Source of the DNA: Bacteroides zhangwenhongii
GTDB lineage: Bacteria; Bacteroidota; Bacteroidia; Bacteroidales; Bacteroidaceae
NCBI RefSeq assembly: GCF_009193325.2
Contig: NZ_CP059856.1
Coordinates: forward strand, 4,340,001 to 4,404,000
Reading direction: 5' to 3'
DNA: 64,000 nucleotides
Shown: in pieces, positions 26,668 to 35,549 of the stretch
Position numbering within the stretch: position 1 is the stretch's first letter
How the letters are laid out: each line of letters opens with the position of its first letter
Position numbers and translations under genes: made by a program
Notes under the pieces: model-generated
Database searches by the model: none
What the model saw: the letters and a program-made list of their open reading frames with translations, nothing else
What the model was told of the DNA's origin: nothing

Positions 26668-27965
26668 TGAAACGTTTTTTTGTTATTCTTATCGGTTGCC
26701 TTTGGCTGGCAGTTCCGCTTTTCGCTCAATCGAACAAACTGATTCGTGAGTTGGAGGGCAAACGTGGTGCGCTGCAAAAACAGATTGCCGAGTCGGAAAC
26801 GATATTGAAGAATACAAAGAAAGATGTAGGTAGCCAGTTGAATAGTCTGGCGGCATTGACCGGGCAGATTGAAGAGAGGAAACGTTATATCATGGCTATT
26901 AACAATGATGTAGAGGCTATCGAGCGTGAGTTGGCTTCTCTTCAACGGCAATTGAGGAGCTTGGAAAGAGATTTGAGAGATAAGAAAAAGAAATATGAAG
27001 CTTCTGTCCAATACCTGTATAAGAACAAATCGATAGAGGAAAAACTGATGTTTATTTTTTCTGCCAAGAACTTGGGGCAAACTTATCGCCGTATGCGTTA
27101 TGTTCGCGAATATGCTACCTATCAGCGTTTGCAAGGAGAAGAAATCCTGAAAAAACAGGAACAGATACGTAAGAAGAAGGCGGAACGGCAGCAGGTAAAG
27201 GCTGCCAAAGAGAATTTGCTGAAAGAACGTGAAGGCGAAAAAGTGAAGTTGGAAGCACAGGAGAAAGAAAAACGGACTTTGGTTGCCAATCTGCAAAAGA
27301 AACAAAGAGGATTGCAGAATGAGATTAATAAGAAACGGAGAGAGGCTAATCAACTGAATGCCCGTATTGACAAGCTGATTGCGGAAGAGATTGAACGTGC
27401 CCGCAAGCGTGCACAGGAGGAAGCCCGTCGTGAGGAGGCGGCTCGCAGGAAGGCGCAAGGCAAGGAAGGGCAATCGGCTGGAACCGGAGCGAAAACGAAG
27501 TCGAAGCCTTTGGAGGTGTATACAATGAGTAAGGCGGATCGGGAGCTATCCGGCAATTTTGCCGCCAATCGTGGAAAGCTTCCTATGCCTATATCCGGTG
27601 CTTATATCATCACCAGTCATTATGGGCAATATGCGGTAGAGGGGCTACGCAATGTGAAACTTGATAATAAAGGAATAGATATACAAGGAAAGCCGGGTGC
27701 TCAAGCACGTGCCATCTTTGACGGAAAAGTGGCGGCCGTATTCCAACTGAACGGATTATTTAATGTTCTTATCCGGCATGGGAATTATATTTCTGTTTAT
27801 TGTAATCTGTCTTCCGCTTCTGTGAAGTCCGGTGATACGGTGAAAACTAAACAGCACATCGGACAGGTCTTTTCGGATGGGACGGATAATGGGCGGACGG
27901 TGTTGCATTTCCAACTGCGTCGTGAAAAGGAGAAACTGAATCCGGAGCCTTGGCTCAATCGATAA
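26664..27965 (+). CDS. EnvC-like murein hydrolase activator
   Basis: A protein of 433 residues: signal peptide (FFVILIGCLWLAVPLFAQ), about 230 residues of coiled coil rich in Lys, Glu and Arg, then an M23/LytM domain (from about residue 310: YIITSHYGQYAVEGLRNVKLDNKGIDIQG). The metal-binding HxxxD motif is replaced by NKGID, whereas the later His in LHFQLRRE remains, so the peptidase is probably inactive as in E. coli EnvC, which activates amidases at the septum. Overlap of 4 nt with the DUF4292 gene makes it the last gene of the dut operon. Confidence 0.88.
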   Translation: MMKRFFVILIGCLWLAVPLFAQSNKLIRELEGKRGALQKQIAESETILKNTKKDVGSQLNSLAALTGQIEERKRYIMAINNDVEAIERELASLQRQLRSLERDLRDKKKKYEASVQYLYKNKSIEEKLMFIFSAKNLGQTYRRMRYVREYATYQRLQGEEILKKQEQIRKKKAERQQVKAAKENLLKEREGEKVKLEAQEKEKRTLVANLQKKQRGLQNEINKKRREANQLNARIDKLIAEEIERARKRAQEEARREEAARRKAQGKEGQSAGTGAKTKSKPLEVYTMSKADRELSGNFAANRGKLPMPISGAYIITSHYGQYAVEGLRNVKLDNKGIDIQGKPGAQARAIFDGKVAAVFQLNGLFNVLIRHGNYISVYCNLSSASVKSGDTVKTKQHIGQVFSDGTDNGRTVLHFQLRREKEKLNPEPWLNR

Positions 27966-27997
27966 AGTGATAGTTGAAGATACTAGAGTATAGCGAG

Positions 27998-28025
27998 CGG
28001 ACTTCTGTATTAAAGCAGAAGTCCG
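27998..28025. terminator. Bidirectional hairpin between convergent genes
   Basis: A perfect 10-bp stem (27998-28007 with 28016-28025). It includes the last codons of the minus-strand deacetylase, and on the plus strand it lies 33 bp after the EnvC-like stop. No long T run is present on either side. Confidence 0.6.
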
Positions 28026-29077
28026 TCTAATAATTCCAGATATAGTCCGATAGCTTCTTCTATCTCTTTCAGCATAATATACTCTTCTGCCGTATGTGAA
28101 CGTGAAGAACGTCCCGGTCCTATTTTTACCGATGGAAAAGACATCAATGCCTGGTCGGATAGAGTAGGGGAACCGAAAGGGACACGCCCCATTTTTATTG
28201 CTTTTTGGACAAACGGATGTTTCTCGTCGATCCGTGAGGAGTTGAGACGGAACGAGCGGGCTTTGGCTTCGCAAGAGATATGTTTCTTGATTTCAGCAAA
28301 TAAATCTTCATTCGAGTAAAGCTCGTTGCTACGGATATCAACAACGAAAGTGCACTTATCGGGAATTACGTTGTGTTGAGTACCTGCATTAATTACAGTT
28401 ACACTCATTTTTACCGGTCCTAGTAACTGCGATTCTTTATCAAAGCGATAGTCGCGGAACCAGGCAATATCATTCAATACCTTATAAATGGCATTGTCTC
28501 CCTCGTTGCGGGCGGCGTGTCCTGCCTTGCCTGTGGCGGTAACGTCTAATACCATCAGCCCTTTTTCGGCAATGGCAGGTTGCATCTCCGTCGGTTCGCC
28601 TACGATGGCGAATGAAATGGGGGGGAGTCCAGATAATACACTTTCAATTCCGTCTTTGCCCGATACTTCTTCTTCACAGGAAGCAAGATAAATCAAATTA
28701 TATCTCTGTGAAGTACGACATAGTTGCAGAAACACCTGTAATAGAGATACAACACTTGCGCCTGCATCGTTGCTTCCCAGTCCATACAATTTTCCGTTCT
28801 CTTCACGTGGCGTGAACGGGTCTTTCCGCCAGCCGTTGACAGGTTTGACGGTATCTATGTGGGAATTGAGCAGGATAGTCGGCTTCTTCAGGTCAAACAT
28901 AGGGCTAAAACACCATACATTATTACCCTTGCGTCCGGTCTGCATACCTTCCATTTCAATATAATTTTGCAGGAAGTCTGCGGCCTGAGTCTCTTCCCGG
29001 CTAAGAGAAGGGATACTGATTAACGACTTAAGAAGGCTTGTAGCCTCTGCTGCCATAGTCGGAATATCATATTTCAT
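28010..29077 (-). CDS. M20 family deacetylase, probable N-acyl-ornithine deacetylase
   Basis: Zinc-dependent amidohydrolase of the ArgE/DapE/CPG2 family, 355 residues from the ATG at 29077. The metal site is visible: LLNSHIDTVKP (His, Asp), YGLGSNDAGAS (bridging Asp), LASCEEEVSGKDG (catalytic and metal Glu), and SRSHTAEEYI (last His). In Bacteroides arginine synthesis runs through succinylated intermediates, so the substrate may be N-succinyl-ornithine; this is inferred. An upstream ATG at 29143 would lie before the predicted start of transcription and is rejected. It is divergent from the acyl-CoA ligase. Confidence 0.87.
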   Translation of the reverse strand: MKYDIPTMAAEATSLLKSLISIPSLSREETQAADFLQNYIEMEGMQTGRKGNNVWCFSPMFDLKKPTILLNSHIDTVKPVNGWRKDPFTPREENGKLYGLGSNDAGASVVSLLQVFLQLCRTSQRYNLIYLASCEEEVSGKDGIESVLSGLPPISFAIVGEPTEMQPAIAEKGLMVLDVTATGKAGHAARNEGDNAIYKVLNDIAWFRDYRFDKESQLLGPVKMSVTVINAGTQHNVIPDKCTFVVDIRSNELYSNEDLFAEIKKHISCEAKARSFRLNSSRIDEKHPFVQKAIKMGRVPFGSPTLSDQALMSFPSVKIGPGRSSRSHTAEEYIMLKEIEEAIGLYLELLDGLLL

Positions 29078-29112
29078 ACTGCAAATATTTTGTCTATTAC
29101 TTAATATTTGCA

Positions 29113-29144
29113 CAAAGATAGTCGTTTTGAGCAATTGTTTCAAA
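29113..29144 (-). promoter_or_regulatory. Promoter of the M20 deacetylase
   Basis: Minus strand TTTG, 20 bp, TATCTTTG: full matches to both Bacteroides boxes. It places the transcript start near 29106, 30 bp before the chosen ATG. Confidence 0.75.
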
Positions 29145-29153
29145 TAAAACTAA

Positions 29154-29161
29154 TACCTTTG
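29154..29161 (+). promoter_or_regulatory. Candidate -7 element for the acyl-CoA ligase
   Basis: TACCTTTG, a full -7 match, 25 bp before the ligase ATG. It overlaps the upstream part of the divergent deacetylase promoter, so the two may compete for polymerase. Confidence 0.55.
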
Positions 29162-29186
29162 TACCATATTTACTAATACAAAGAGT

Positions 29187-30995
29187 ATGACTTATCATCA
29201 TTTATCTGTCTTAGTCCATCGTCAGGCTGAAAAGTATGGCGACAAGGTAGCCTTAAGGTACCGTGACTATGAGACAGCTCAATGGATTCCGATCACCTGG
29301 AATCAATTCTCCGGAACTGTGAGGCAGGCTGCCAATGCACTCGTTGCGTTGGGAGTGGGAGAACAAGAGAATATCGGTATCTTTTCGCAAAACAAGCCTG
29401 AATGGTTTTATGTAGATTTTGGTGCATTCGCCAATCGTGCTGTGACCATTCCATTTTATGCGACCAGTTCACCGGCACAAGCACAATACATTATCAACGA
29501 CGCACAAATACGCTATCTTTTTGTAGGTGAGCAATTTCAATACGACGCTGCATTCAGTATCTTTGGCTTTTGCACCTCACTGCAACAACTGATTATCTTT
29601 GACCGTTCGGTCGTAAAAGACCCCCGTGATGTGTCGTCCATCTATTTTGATGAGTTTATGGCGATGGGAGAAGGACTTCCGCACAATGATGTGGTGGAAG
29701 AGCGTACGGGACGTGCCTCTTATGACGATTTGGCTAATATTCTTTATACATCCGGAACGACAGGTGAACCGAAAGGGGTCATGCTTCATCATTCCTGTTA
29801 TTTGGAACAGTTTCGCACTCATGACGACCGCCTGACCACGATGTCGGATAAGGATGTTTCTATGAACTTCCTTCCATTGACGCATGTATTTGAAAAAGCT
29901 TGGTGCTATCTCTGTATTCATAAAGGGGTACAGATCTGTATCAATCTCCGTCCGGCGGATATACAGACAACCATTAAGGAAATTCGTCCGACATTGATGT
30001 GTAGCGTTCCTCGTTTCTGGGAAAAAGTGTATGCCGGAGTACAAGAGAAGATCAATGAGACCACAGGAATGAAGAAGGCATTGATGTTGGATGCTATTCG
30101 GGTTGGTAAGATTCACAATCTTGATTATCTGCGGAAAGGGAAGACGCCTCCTGTGATGAATCAATTGAAATATAAGTTCTACGAAAAGACAATTTATTCT
30201 TTACTGAAGAAGACCATCGGTATTGAAAACGGGAATTTCTTTCCGACTGCCGGTGCTGCCGTGCCTGATGAAATCAATGAGTTTGTCCATTCGGTAGGCA
30301 TTAATATGGTTGTCGGTTATGGACTGACAGAGTCTACGGCTACTGTGTCTTGCACATTGCCGGTGGGATATGATATCGGTTCGGTAGGTGTTGTGTTGCC
30401 GGGAGTTGAAGTGAAGATCGGTGAGGATAATGAAATTCTTCTTCGAGGTAAAACCATTACAAAAGGATATTATAAGAAAGCGGAAGCTACGGCTGCTGCT
30501 ATTGATCCGGACGGATGGTTCCATACGGGCGATGCAGGCTATTTTAAGAATGGTCAGTTGTTCTTGACAGAGCGTATTAAAGATCTATTCAAAACTTCGA
30601 ATGGAAAATATATCGCTCCGCAGGCTTTGGAAACAAAGTTGGTTATCGACCGTTATATTGACCAGATTGCTATTATTGCCGATCAGCGTAAGTTCGTCTC
30701 TGCTTTGATTGTCCCCGTATATGGATATGTGAAAGAGTATGCGAAAGAAAAAGGTATTGAGTATAAGGATATGAGTGAATTGTTGCAACATCCTAAGATT
30801 GTAGGGTTGTTCCGTGCGCGGATAGAAACCTTGCAACAACAGTTTGCGCATTATGAGCAAATCAAACGTTTCACCTTGCTTCCCGAACCATTTAGTATGG
30901 AGCGTGGAGAGCTTACCAATACATTGAAACTGAAACGTTCGGTCGTTTCTGAAAATTATAAAGACTTGATTGAGAAGATGTACGAGGAGAGTTGA
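29187..30995 (+). CDS. AMP-forming long-chain acyl-CoA synthetase
   Basis: Enzyme of the adenylate-forming superfamily that activates fatty acids with ATP and CoA. It has 602 residues. Motifs: the P-loop-like YTSGTTGEPKGVMLHH, the A5-type GYGLTESTATVSC, the ATP-binding DGWFHTGDAGYF, and ERIKDLFKTSNGKYIAP near the hinge with the catalytic Lys region close to the end (ERGELTNTLKLKR). The overall layout matches eukaryotic-like long-chain acyl-CoA ligases common in Bacteroidetes. Stands alone upstream of prfB; a gap of 74 bp follows. Confidence 0.92.
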   Translation: MTYHHLSVLVHRQAEKYGDKVALRYRDYETAQWIPITWNQFSGTVRQAANALVALGVGEQENIGIFSQNKPEWFYVDFGAFANRAVTIPFYATSSPAQAQYIINDAQIRYLFVGEQFQYDAAFSIFGFCTSLQQLIIFDRSVVKDPRDVSSIYFDEFMAMGEGLPHNDVVEERTGRASYDDLANILYTSGTTGEPKGVMLHHSCYLEQFRTHDDRLTTMSDKDVSMNFLPLTHVFEKAWCYLCIHKGVQICINLRPADIQTTIKEIRPTLMCSVPRFWEKVYAGVQEKINETTGMKKALMLDAIRVGKIHNLDYLRKGKTPPVMNQLKYKFYEKTIYSLLKKTIGIENGNFFPTAGAAVPDEINEFVHSVGINMVVGYGLTESTATVSCTLPVGYDIGSVGVVLPGVEVKIGEDNEILLRGKTITKGYYKKAEATAAAIDPDGWFHTGDAGYFKNGQLFLTERIKDLFKTSNGKYIAPQALETKLVIDRYIDQIAIIADQRKFVSALIVPVYGYVKEYAKEKGIEYKDMSELLQHPKIVGLFRARIETLQQQFAHYEQIKRFTLLPEPFSMERGELTNTLKLKRSVVSENYKDLIEKMYEES

Positions 30996-31069
30996 GAGCC
31001 AGGCTTGAGATTCGATGTGAGATAAGTGTACGATTATAATTTATAACTTTTAATTTCTAATTTAAGAAG

Positions 31070-32186
31070 ATGATTACTATTGAACAACTTAAAGACGTGA
31101 AAGAGCGCACGGATGCGCTGAGGAGGTATCTTTGACGTTGACGGGAAGAAAATTCAAGTCGAAGAAGAACAGTTAAGAACGCAGGCTCCGGGATTTTGGG
31201 ATGACCAGAAGAAAGCTGAAGCCCAAATGAAGTTGGTGAAAGACCTGCAAAAGTGGATTGACGGCTATAATGAGGTCAAAACGCTGGCAGATGAACTTGA
31301 GCTGGCATTTGATTTCTATAAAGAGGAATTGGTGACAGAGGAAGATGTGGATACTGCTTATGCGAAAGCGCGTGAGGCGGTAGAAGCGCTCGAACTCAAG
31401 AATATGCTTCGTGATGAGGCCGACCAAATGGATTGTGTGTTGAAGATCAATTCCGGTGCCGGTGGTACGGAGAGTCAGGATTGGGCTTCTATGTTGATGC
31501 GTATGTATTTGCGTTATGCTGAGACAAATGGCTATAAGGCTACTATTGCCAACCTTCAGGAAGGTGATGAGGCCGGAATCAAAACCTGTACGATCAATAT
31601 TGAAGGGGATTTTGCCTACGGTTATCTGAAAGGAGAAAATGGGGTGCACCGTTTGGTACGTGTCTCTCCTTACAATGCGCAGGGTAAACGTATGACATCT
31701 TTTGCTTCTGTCTTTGTCACCCCGTTGGTAGACGACAGTATTGAGGTGAATATTGAGACGGCACGTATCTCTTGGGATACCTTCCGAAGCGGTGGCGCCG
31801 GTGGTCAGAATGTGAACAAGGTAGAATCCGGAGTTCGTCTGCGTTACCAATATAAAGATCCTTATACAGGTGAGGAAGAGGAGATTCTGATTGAAAATAC
31901 GGAAACCCGCGACCAGCCTAAGAACCGTGAAAATGCAATGCGCCAGTTACGTTCTATCTTATATGATAAAGAGTTGCAGCACCGTATGGCAGAACAGGCG
32001 AAGGTGGAAGCGGGAAAGAAGAAGATCGAATGGGGCTCGCAGATCCGAAGTTATGTATTTGACGACCGCCGTGTGAAAGATCATCGTACCAACTATCAGA
32101 CTTCGGATGTAAACGGAGTGATGGATGGCAAGATAGAGGATTTTATTAAGGCTTATCTGATGGAATTCTCTTCACAGGAATCATAA
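31070..32186 (+). CDS. prfB: Peptide chain release factor 2, with programmed +1 frameshift
   Basis: Class I release factor for UGA and UAA stops. Translation starts at 31070, reads 21 codons to CTT, meets an in-frame TGA (31133-31135), and continues after a +1 shift at GAC (31134), giving 371 residues. The second frame holds the peptidyl-hydrolysis motif GGAGGQNVNKVES. The stop-recognition tripeptide, SPF in E. coli, reads SPY here (RVSPYNAQGKRMTSF). The frame change is the normal autoregulation: low RF2 lets ribosomes shift and make more RF2. It is not a sequencing error. Confidence 0.96.
31121..31136 (+). promoter_or_regulatory. prfB recoding site
   Basis: AGGAGG, TAT, CTT, TGA, C: an internal Shine-Dalgarno-like AGGAGG three nucleotides before the CTT slip codon, followed by TGA-C. 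All parts of the known RF2 frameshift signal are present. A Shine-Dalgarno stimulator is notable because Bacteroides rarely uses such sequences to start translation. Confidence 0.95.
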
Positions 32187-32270
32187 AATACAAAATTAGC
32201 AACTGTTATTTTTGGAAAGTTAAAAGATTTGTCCTTACTTTGTTAGCGTTGAACTTTAAAGCTAACTATT

Positions 32271-32405
32271 ATGGGCAAGGGTAAGAAAAAAGTAGCGATT
32301 AGTAAGAAGGAAGAAGAGCAGGCCCAGAAGGTTGTCAAAATAGTGTTTGTCTCATTAATTATTTTGGCACTGATTATGCTGATTGCCTTTTCCTTTTTCG
32401 GCTGA
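32271..32405 (+). CDS. Small single-pass membrane protein (44 aa)
   Basis: Short gene with ATG at 32271 and TGA at 32403. The product starts with a basic stretch (MGKGKKKVAISKKEEE), then has one membrane segment (VVKIVFVSLIILALIMLIAFSF, residues about 21-42). It has a likely promoter upstream (TTTG near 32212, a TACTTTG-like box near 32236) and a strong terminator 5 bp after the stop, so it is its own transcription unit. I do not recognise a family with a known function. Confidence 0.75.
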   Translation: MGKGKKKVAISKKEEEQAQKVVKIVFVSLIILALIMLIAFSFFG

Positions 32406-32409
32406 TAAT

Positions 32410-32447
32410 CTCACCACAGGTTTATGTAATCTGTGGTGAGTTTTTTT
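32410..32447 (+). terminator. Intrinsic terminator after the 44-aa gene
   Basis: A perfect 10-bp stem (32410-32419 with 32431-32440), an 11-nt loop, and seven T residues. Confidence 0.93.
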
Positions 32448-32495
32448 GTAATACTACTGTAACCGGATTGTCATTCTTGTGTATCCTTGCAGTTG

Positions 32496-32503
32496 TACTT
32501 TTG
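32496..32503 (+). promoter_or_regulatory. Candidate -7 element for the porin gene
   Basis: TACTTTTG, a full TAnnTTTG match, 27 bp before the porin ATG. The -33 part is weak. Confidence 0.5.
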
Positions 32504-32530
32504 CTGCGGATTAAGTAGCAAACAACTGAA

Positions 32531-33583
32531 ATGAGTAGAATTACAACAACAGTCGTAACATTATTGTTGGCGGCAACAGCTTTCGGACAGGCTAAAGAAG
32601 ACGCCGGAGATGGCAAAAAATTAGATAAGCAGACGATGGAATGGAAAGACTATTTGCCCGAGATTCATGGAACGATTCGGGGAAAATACGAATTCCAGAC
32701 AGAAACAGAGGAAAGTCGTTTTGAAGTACGTAATGCGCGCTTTAGTGTTTCGGGAAATGTGCATCCTTTGGTTGCTTATAAAGCGGAAATCGACCTTTCT
32801 GACGAGGGCTCTATTAAAATGCTGGATGCGTATGTACGTGTCTTTCCGATGAAAGATCTTAATTTCACGATTGGGCAAATGCGGGTACCTTTTACGATTG
32901 ATGCTCATCGTTCTCCTCACCAACAGTATTTTGCCAATCGTTCATTCATAGCCAAGCAAGTAGGAAATGTCCGTGATGTTGGGTTCACTACTGCTTATAA
33001 ACATACGAGTGGCTTTCCGTTTATTCTTGAGGCCGGATTATTTAACGGTTCGGGGCTTACCAATCAGAAAGAATGGCATAAAACATTGAACTACTCGGTT
33101 AAAGCTCAGTTATTACCCGGCAAAAATTGGAATATAACACTCAGCACCCAGATGATAAAGCCGGAATCCGTACGGATTAATATGTATGATGCCGGTATTT
33201 ACTATCAAAATAATCGTTTTCATATTGAAGCGGAATATCTATATAAAATGTACGGGCATGAGACGTTTAAAGATGTGCACGCTGTGAATAGCTTTGTCAA
33301 TTACGACTTACCTTTGAAGAAAGTATTCAATAAAATTTCTTTTCTTGCACGTTATGACATGATGACGGATCATAGTGACGGCAAAATAGATAAGACGACA
33401 AATGCTTTGGTTATAAACGATTATGCACGCCATCGTGTCACGGGTGGGATCACACTTAGCCTTTCAAAAGCTTTCATTGCCGACCTTCGTTTGAACTTCG
33501 AAAAGTATTTCTATAAGAAAACCGGTATCCCGAAAGAATCGGAGCAGGATAAAATCGTAATTGAATTTATGACAAGGTTCTGA
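32531..33583 (+). CDS. Outer membrane porin (phosphate-selective O/P type)
   Basis: A protein of 350 residues with a signal peptide (VVTLLLAATAFGQA) and a beta-barrel pattern of alternating residues to the end, which is an aromatic strand closing in FMTRF. The region IHGTIRGKYEFQTETEESRFEVRNARFSVSG and NFTIGQMRVPFTIDAHRSP are typical of the porin O/P superfamily. The solute is unknown; the family name does not prove phosphate. No partner genes are linked. Confidence 0.85.
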   Translation: MSRITTTVVTLLLAATAFGQAKEDAGDGKKLDKQTMEWKDYLPEIHGTIRGKYEFQTETEESRFEVRNARFSVSGNVHPLVAYKAEIDLSDEGSIKMLDAYVRVFPMKDLNFTIGQMRVPFTIDAHRSPHQQYFANRSFIAKQVGNVRDVGFTTAYKHTSGFPFILEAGLFNGSGLTNQKEWHKTLNYSVKAQLLPGKNWNITLSTQMIKPESVRINMYDAGIYYQNNRFHIEAEYLYKMYGHETFKDVHAVNSFVNYDLPLKKVFNKISFLARYDMMTDHSDGKIDKTTNALVINDYARHRVTGGITLSLSKAFIADLRLNFEKYFYKKTGIPKESEQDKIVIEFMTRF

Positions 33584-33593
33584 TTTTTATGAT

Positions 33594-33601
33594 TACTTTT
33601 G
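33594..33601 (+). promoter_or_regulatory. -7 element almost touching the CYTH start codon
   Basis: TACTTTTG ends only 4 bp before the ATG at 33606. If used, the mRNA would be leaderless or nearly so. No good -33 box is seen. Confidence 0.35.
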
Positions 33602-33605
33602 CGGC

Positions 33606-34073
33606 ATGGCACAAGAAATAGAACGTAAATTTTTAGTTATCGGAGAGTATAAGTCGTTGGCATTTGCGAAAAGTCGTATTGTGCAGGGATATATCAGCAG
33701 TGCTCGTGGAAGGACTGTCCGGATACGTATCCGGGATGATAAGGGATACCTGACTATCAAGGGGGCTTCCAACGCTTCTGGTACAAGCCGTTATGAATGG
33801 GAAAAGGAACTGTCTTTGCCGGAGGCGGAAGAATTGATGAAGTTGTGTGAACCGGGAATTATTGACAAGACCCGTTATCTGGTGCGTAGCGGCAGGCATA
33901 TATTTGAAGTTGACGAGTTTTATGGTGAGAATGAGGGGCTTGTGGTGGCGGAAGTCGAGCTGGCTTCTGAAGATGAGGCCTTTGTGAAGCCGGACTTTAT
34001 CGGTGAAGAAGTGACGGGCGATATACGTTATTACAATTCCCGGCTAATGAAAAAACCGTATAAGATGTGGTGA
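33606..34073 (+). CDS. CYTH domain protein
   Basis: A protein of 155 residues, a full single CYTH domain (CyaB / thiamine triphosphatase / triphosphate tunnel metalloenzyme fold). The signature EIERKFLV at residues 4-11 gives the ExExK metal site; basic strands follow (RTVRIRIRDDKGYLTIKG), then RYEWEKEL and FEVDEFYGENEGLVVAEVEL. Such enzymes hydrolyse tripolyphosphate or similar; the true substrate is not predictable. Begins 22 bp after the porin gene. Confidence 0.92.
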   Translation: MAQEIERKFLVIGEYKSLAFAKSRIVQGYISSARGRTVRIRIRDDKGYLTIKGASNASGTSRYEWEKELSLPEAEELMKLCEPGIIDKTRYLVRSGRHIFEVDEFYGENEGLVVAEVELASEDEAFVKPDFIGEEVTGDIRYYNSRLMKKPYKMW

Positions 34074-34123
34074 ACGTTAACAAATAAACCGTATATTTGT
34101 TCTTATAATAAAAAGGGTAGTAT

Positions 34124-35422
34124 ATGGATATGGAACAGTTATATGGTTATGTGCCACGCGAATTGGTAACCTTTATTCTGGTGACTTTATTCTCCTTGTT
34201 AATCGGACTCTCACAGCGCCGTATCAGTCTGAAGCGTGAAGGGGAGACGACTCTTTTCGGTACTGACCGCACATTTACTTTCATCGGTATATTAGGCTAT
34301 CTTCTTTATATATTGGACCCTACGAGTATGCGTTTGTTTATGGGAGGAGGCGCCGTTTTGGGACTGTTGCTGGGACTGAACTATTATGTGAAGCAGGCTC
34401 AATTTCATGTTTTTGGCGTGACGACTATTATTATCGCCTTAATCACCTATTGTCTGGCTCCCATTGTGTCCACCCAACCTTCCTGGTTCTATGTCATGGT
34501 GATTGTGACGGTACTTCTGCTTACAGAACTAAAGCATACCTTTACGGAATTTGCCCAGCGGATGAAAAATGATGAAATGATTACGTTGGCAAAGTTTTTG
34601 GCTATTAGTGGTATTATATTACCTATGCTTCCACATAAAAACCTGATTCCGGATATAAATCTGACTCCTTATTCTATTTGGTTGGCAACAGTGGTCGTCT
34701 CAGGTATTTCCTACCTTTCTTATTTGCTGAAGCGGTATGTGTTTCATGAATCCGGCACTTTGGTGTCCGGTATTATAGGTGGGTTGTATAGTAGTACAGC
34801 CACTATTTCGGTACTTGCACGTAAAAGTCGGAAAGCTTCGGAGCAAGAGGCTACGGAGTACGTCGCAGCCATGTTATTGGCGGTCAGTATGATGTTTCTG
34901 CGTTTTATGATACTGATACTTATTTTTAGCAGGGAGATCTTTCTTTCTATTTATCCGTACCTGTTGATAATGTCAGTGGTATCTGCGATAGTAGGCTGGT
35001 TTATTCATTCACGGCAGAAACTTCCTAAAGATACTTCTGTCGAGTCGGAAGAGGATGATAGTAGCAATCCATTGGAATTTAAGGTTGCGTTGATCTTTGC
35101 CGTATTATTTGTCGTATTTACGGTTTTGACACATTATACTTTGGTTTACGCCGGTACAAGCGGATTGAATTTGCTCTCTTTTGTATCCGGTTTCAGCGAT
35201 ATAACCCCTTTTATTTTGAACTTATTGCAAAACACGGGGAGCGTTGCCGTACTGATTATTACAGCTTGCAGTATGCAGGCGATTGTAAGTAATATACTGG
35301 TGAATATGTTTTATGCCTTATTCTTTGCCGGGAAAAGAAGTAAACTTCGTCCTTGGATTTTGGGAGGCTTCGGAGCAGTGATTGCCTGCAACCTTGTTTT
35401 GCTATTATTCTTTTATCTTTAA
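34124..35422 (+). CDS. MgtC/DUF4010-type membrane protein
   Basis: A protein of 432 residues with about 11 hydrophobic segments. The N-terminal part resembles the MgtC/SapB domain (VTLFSLLIGLSQRR, TDRTFTFIGILGYLLYIL) and the C-terminal part DUF4010 (SGIIGGLYSSTATISVLARKSR, VAAMLLAVSMMFLR). The function of this family is not settled; MgtC itself is linked to magnesium limitation and virulence. It lies 50 bp after the CYTH gene; the next gene is the start of the pilus-like operon with its own promoter. Confidence 0.85.
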   Translation: MDMEQLYGYVPRELVTFILVTLFSLLIGLSQRRISLKREGETTLFGTDRTFTFIGILGYLLYILDPTSMRLFMGGGAVLGLLLGLNYYVKQAQFHVFGVTTIIIALITYCLAPIVSTQPSWFYVMVIVTVLLLTELKHTFTEFAQRMKNDEMITLAKFLAISGIILPMLPHKNLIPDINLTPYSIWLATVVVSGISYLSYLLKRYVFHESGTLVSGIIGGLYSSTATISVLARKSRKASEQEATEYVAAMLLAVSMMFLRFMILILIFSREIFLSIYPYLLIMSVVSAIVGWFIHSRQKLPKDTSVESEEDDSSNPLEFKVALIFAVLFVVFTVLTHYTLVYAGTSGLNLLSFVSGFSDITPFILNLLQNTGSVAVLIITACSMQAIVSNILVNMFYALFFAGKRSKLRPWILGGFGAVIACNLVLLLFFYL

Positions 35423-35549
35423 GAAAGTCTCCTTTTTTCTATTTGTCATACAAACATCTTCTTTTTCGTTTGCTTTCTGCTAATAAAAAGATTGAAAAAC
35501 TTTGTTTTTCTTTTTTCTTTTTGTGTTTTATTAAAAAGTTAGATTTATA

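Noticed and set aside
31070-31142. prfB as a frameshifted pseudogene
   Set aside because: The TGA lies in the known RF2 recoding signal with AGGAGG and CTT-TGA-C, and the +1 frame continues the protein exactly.
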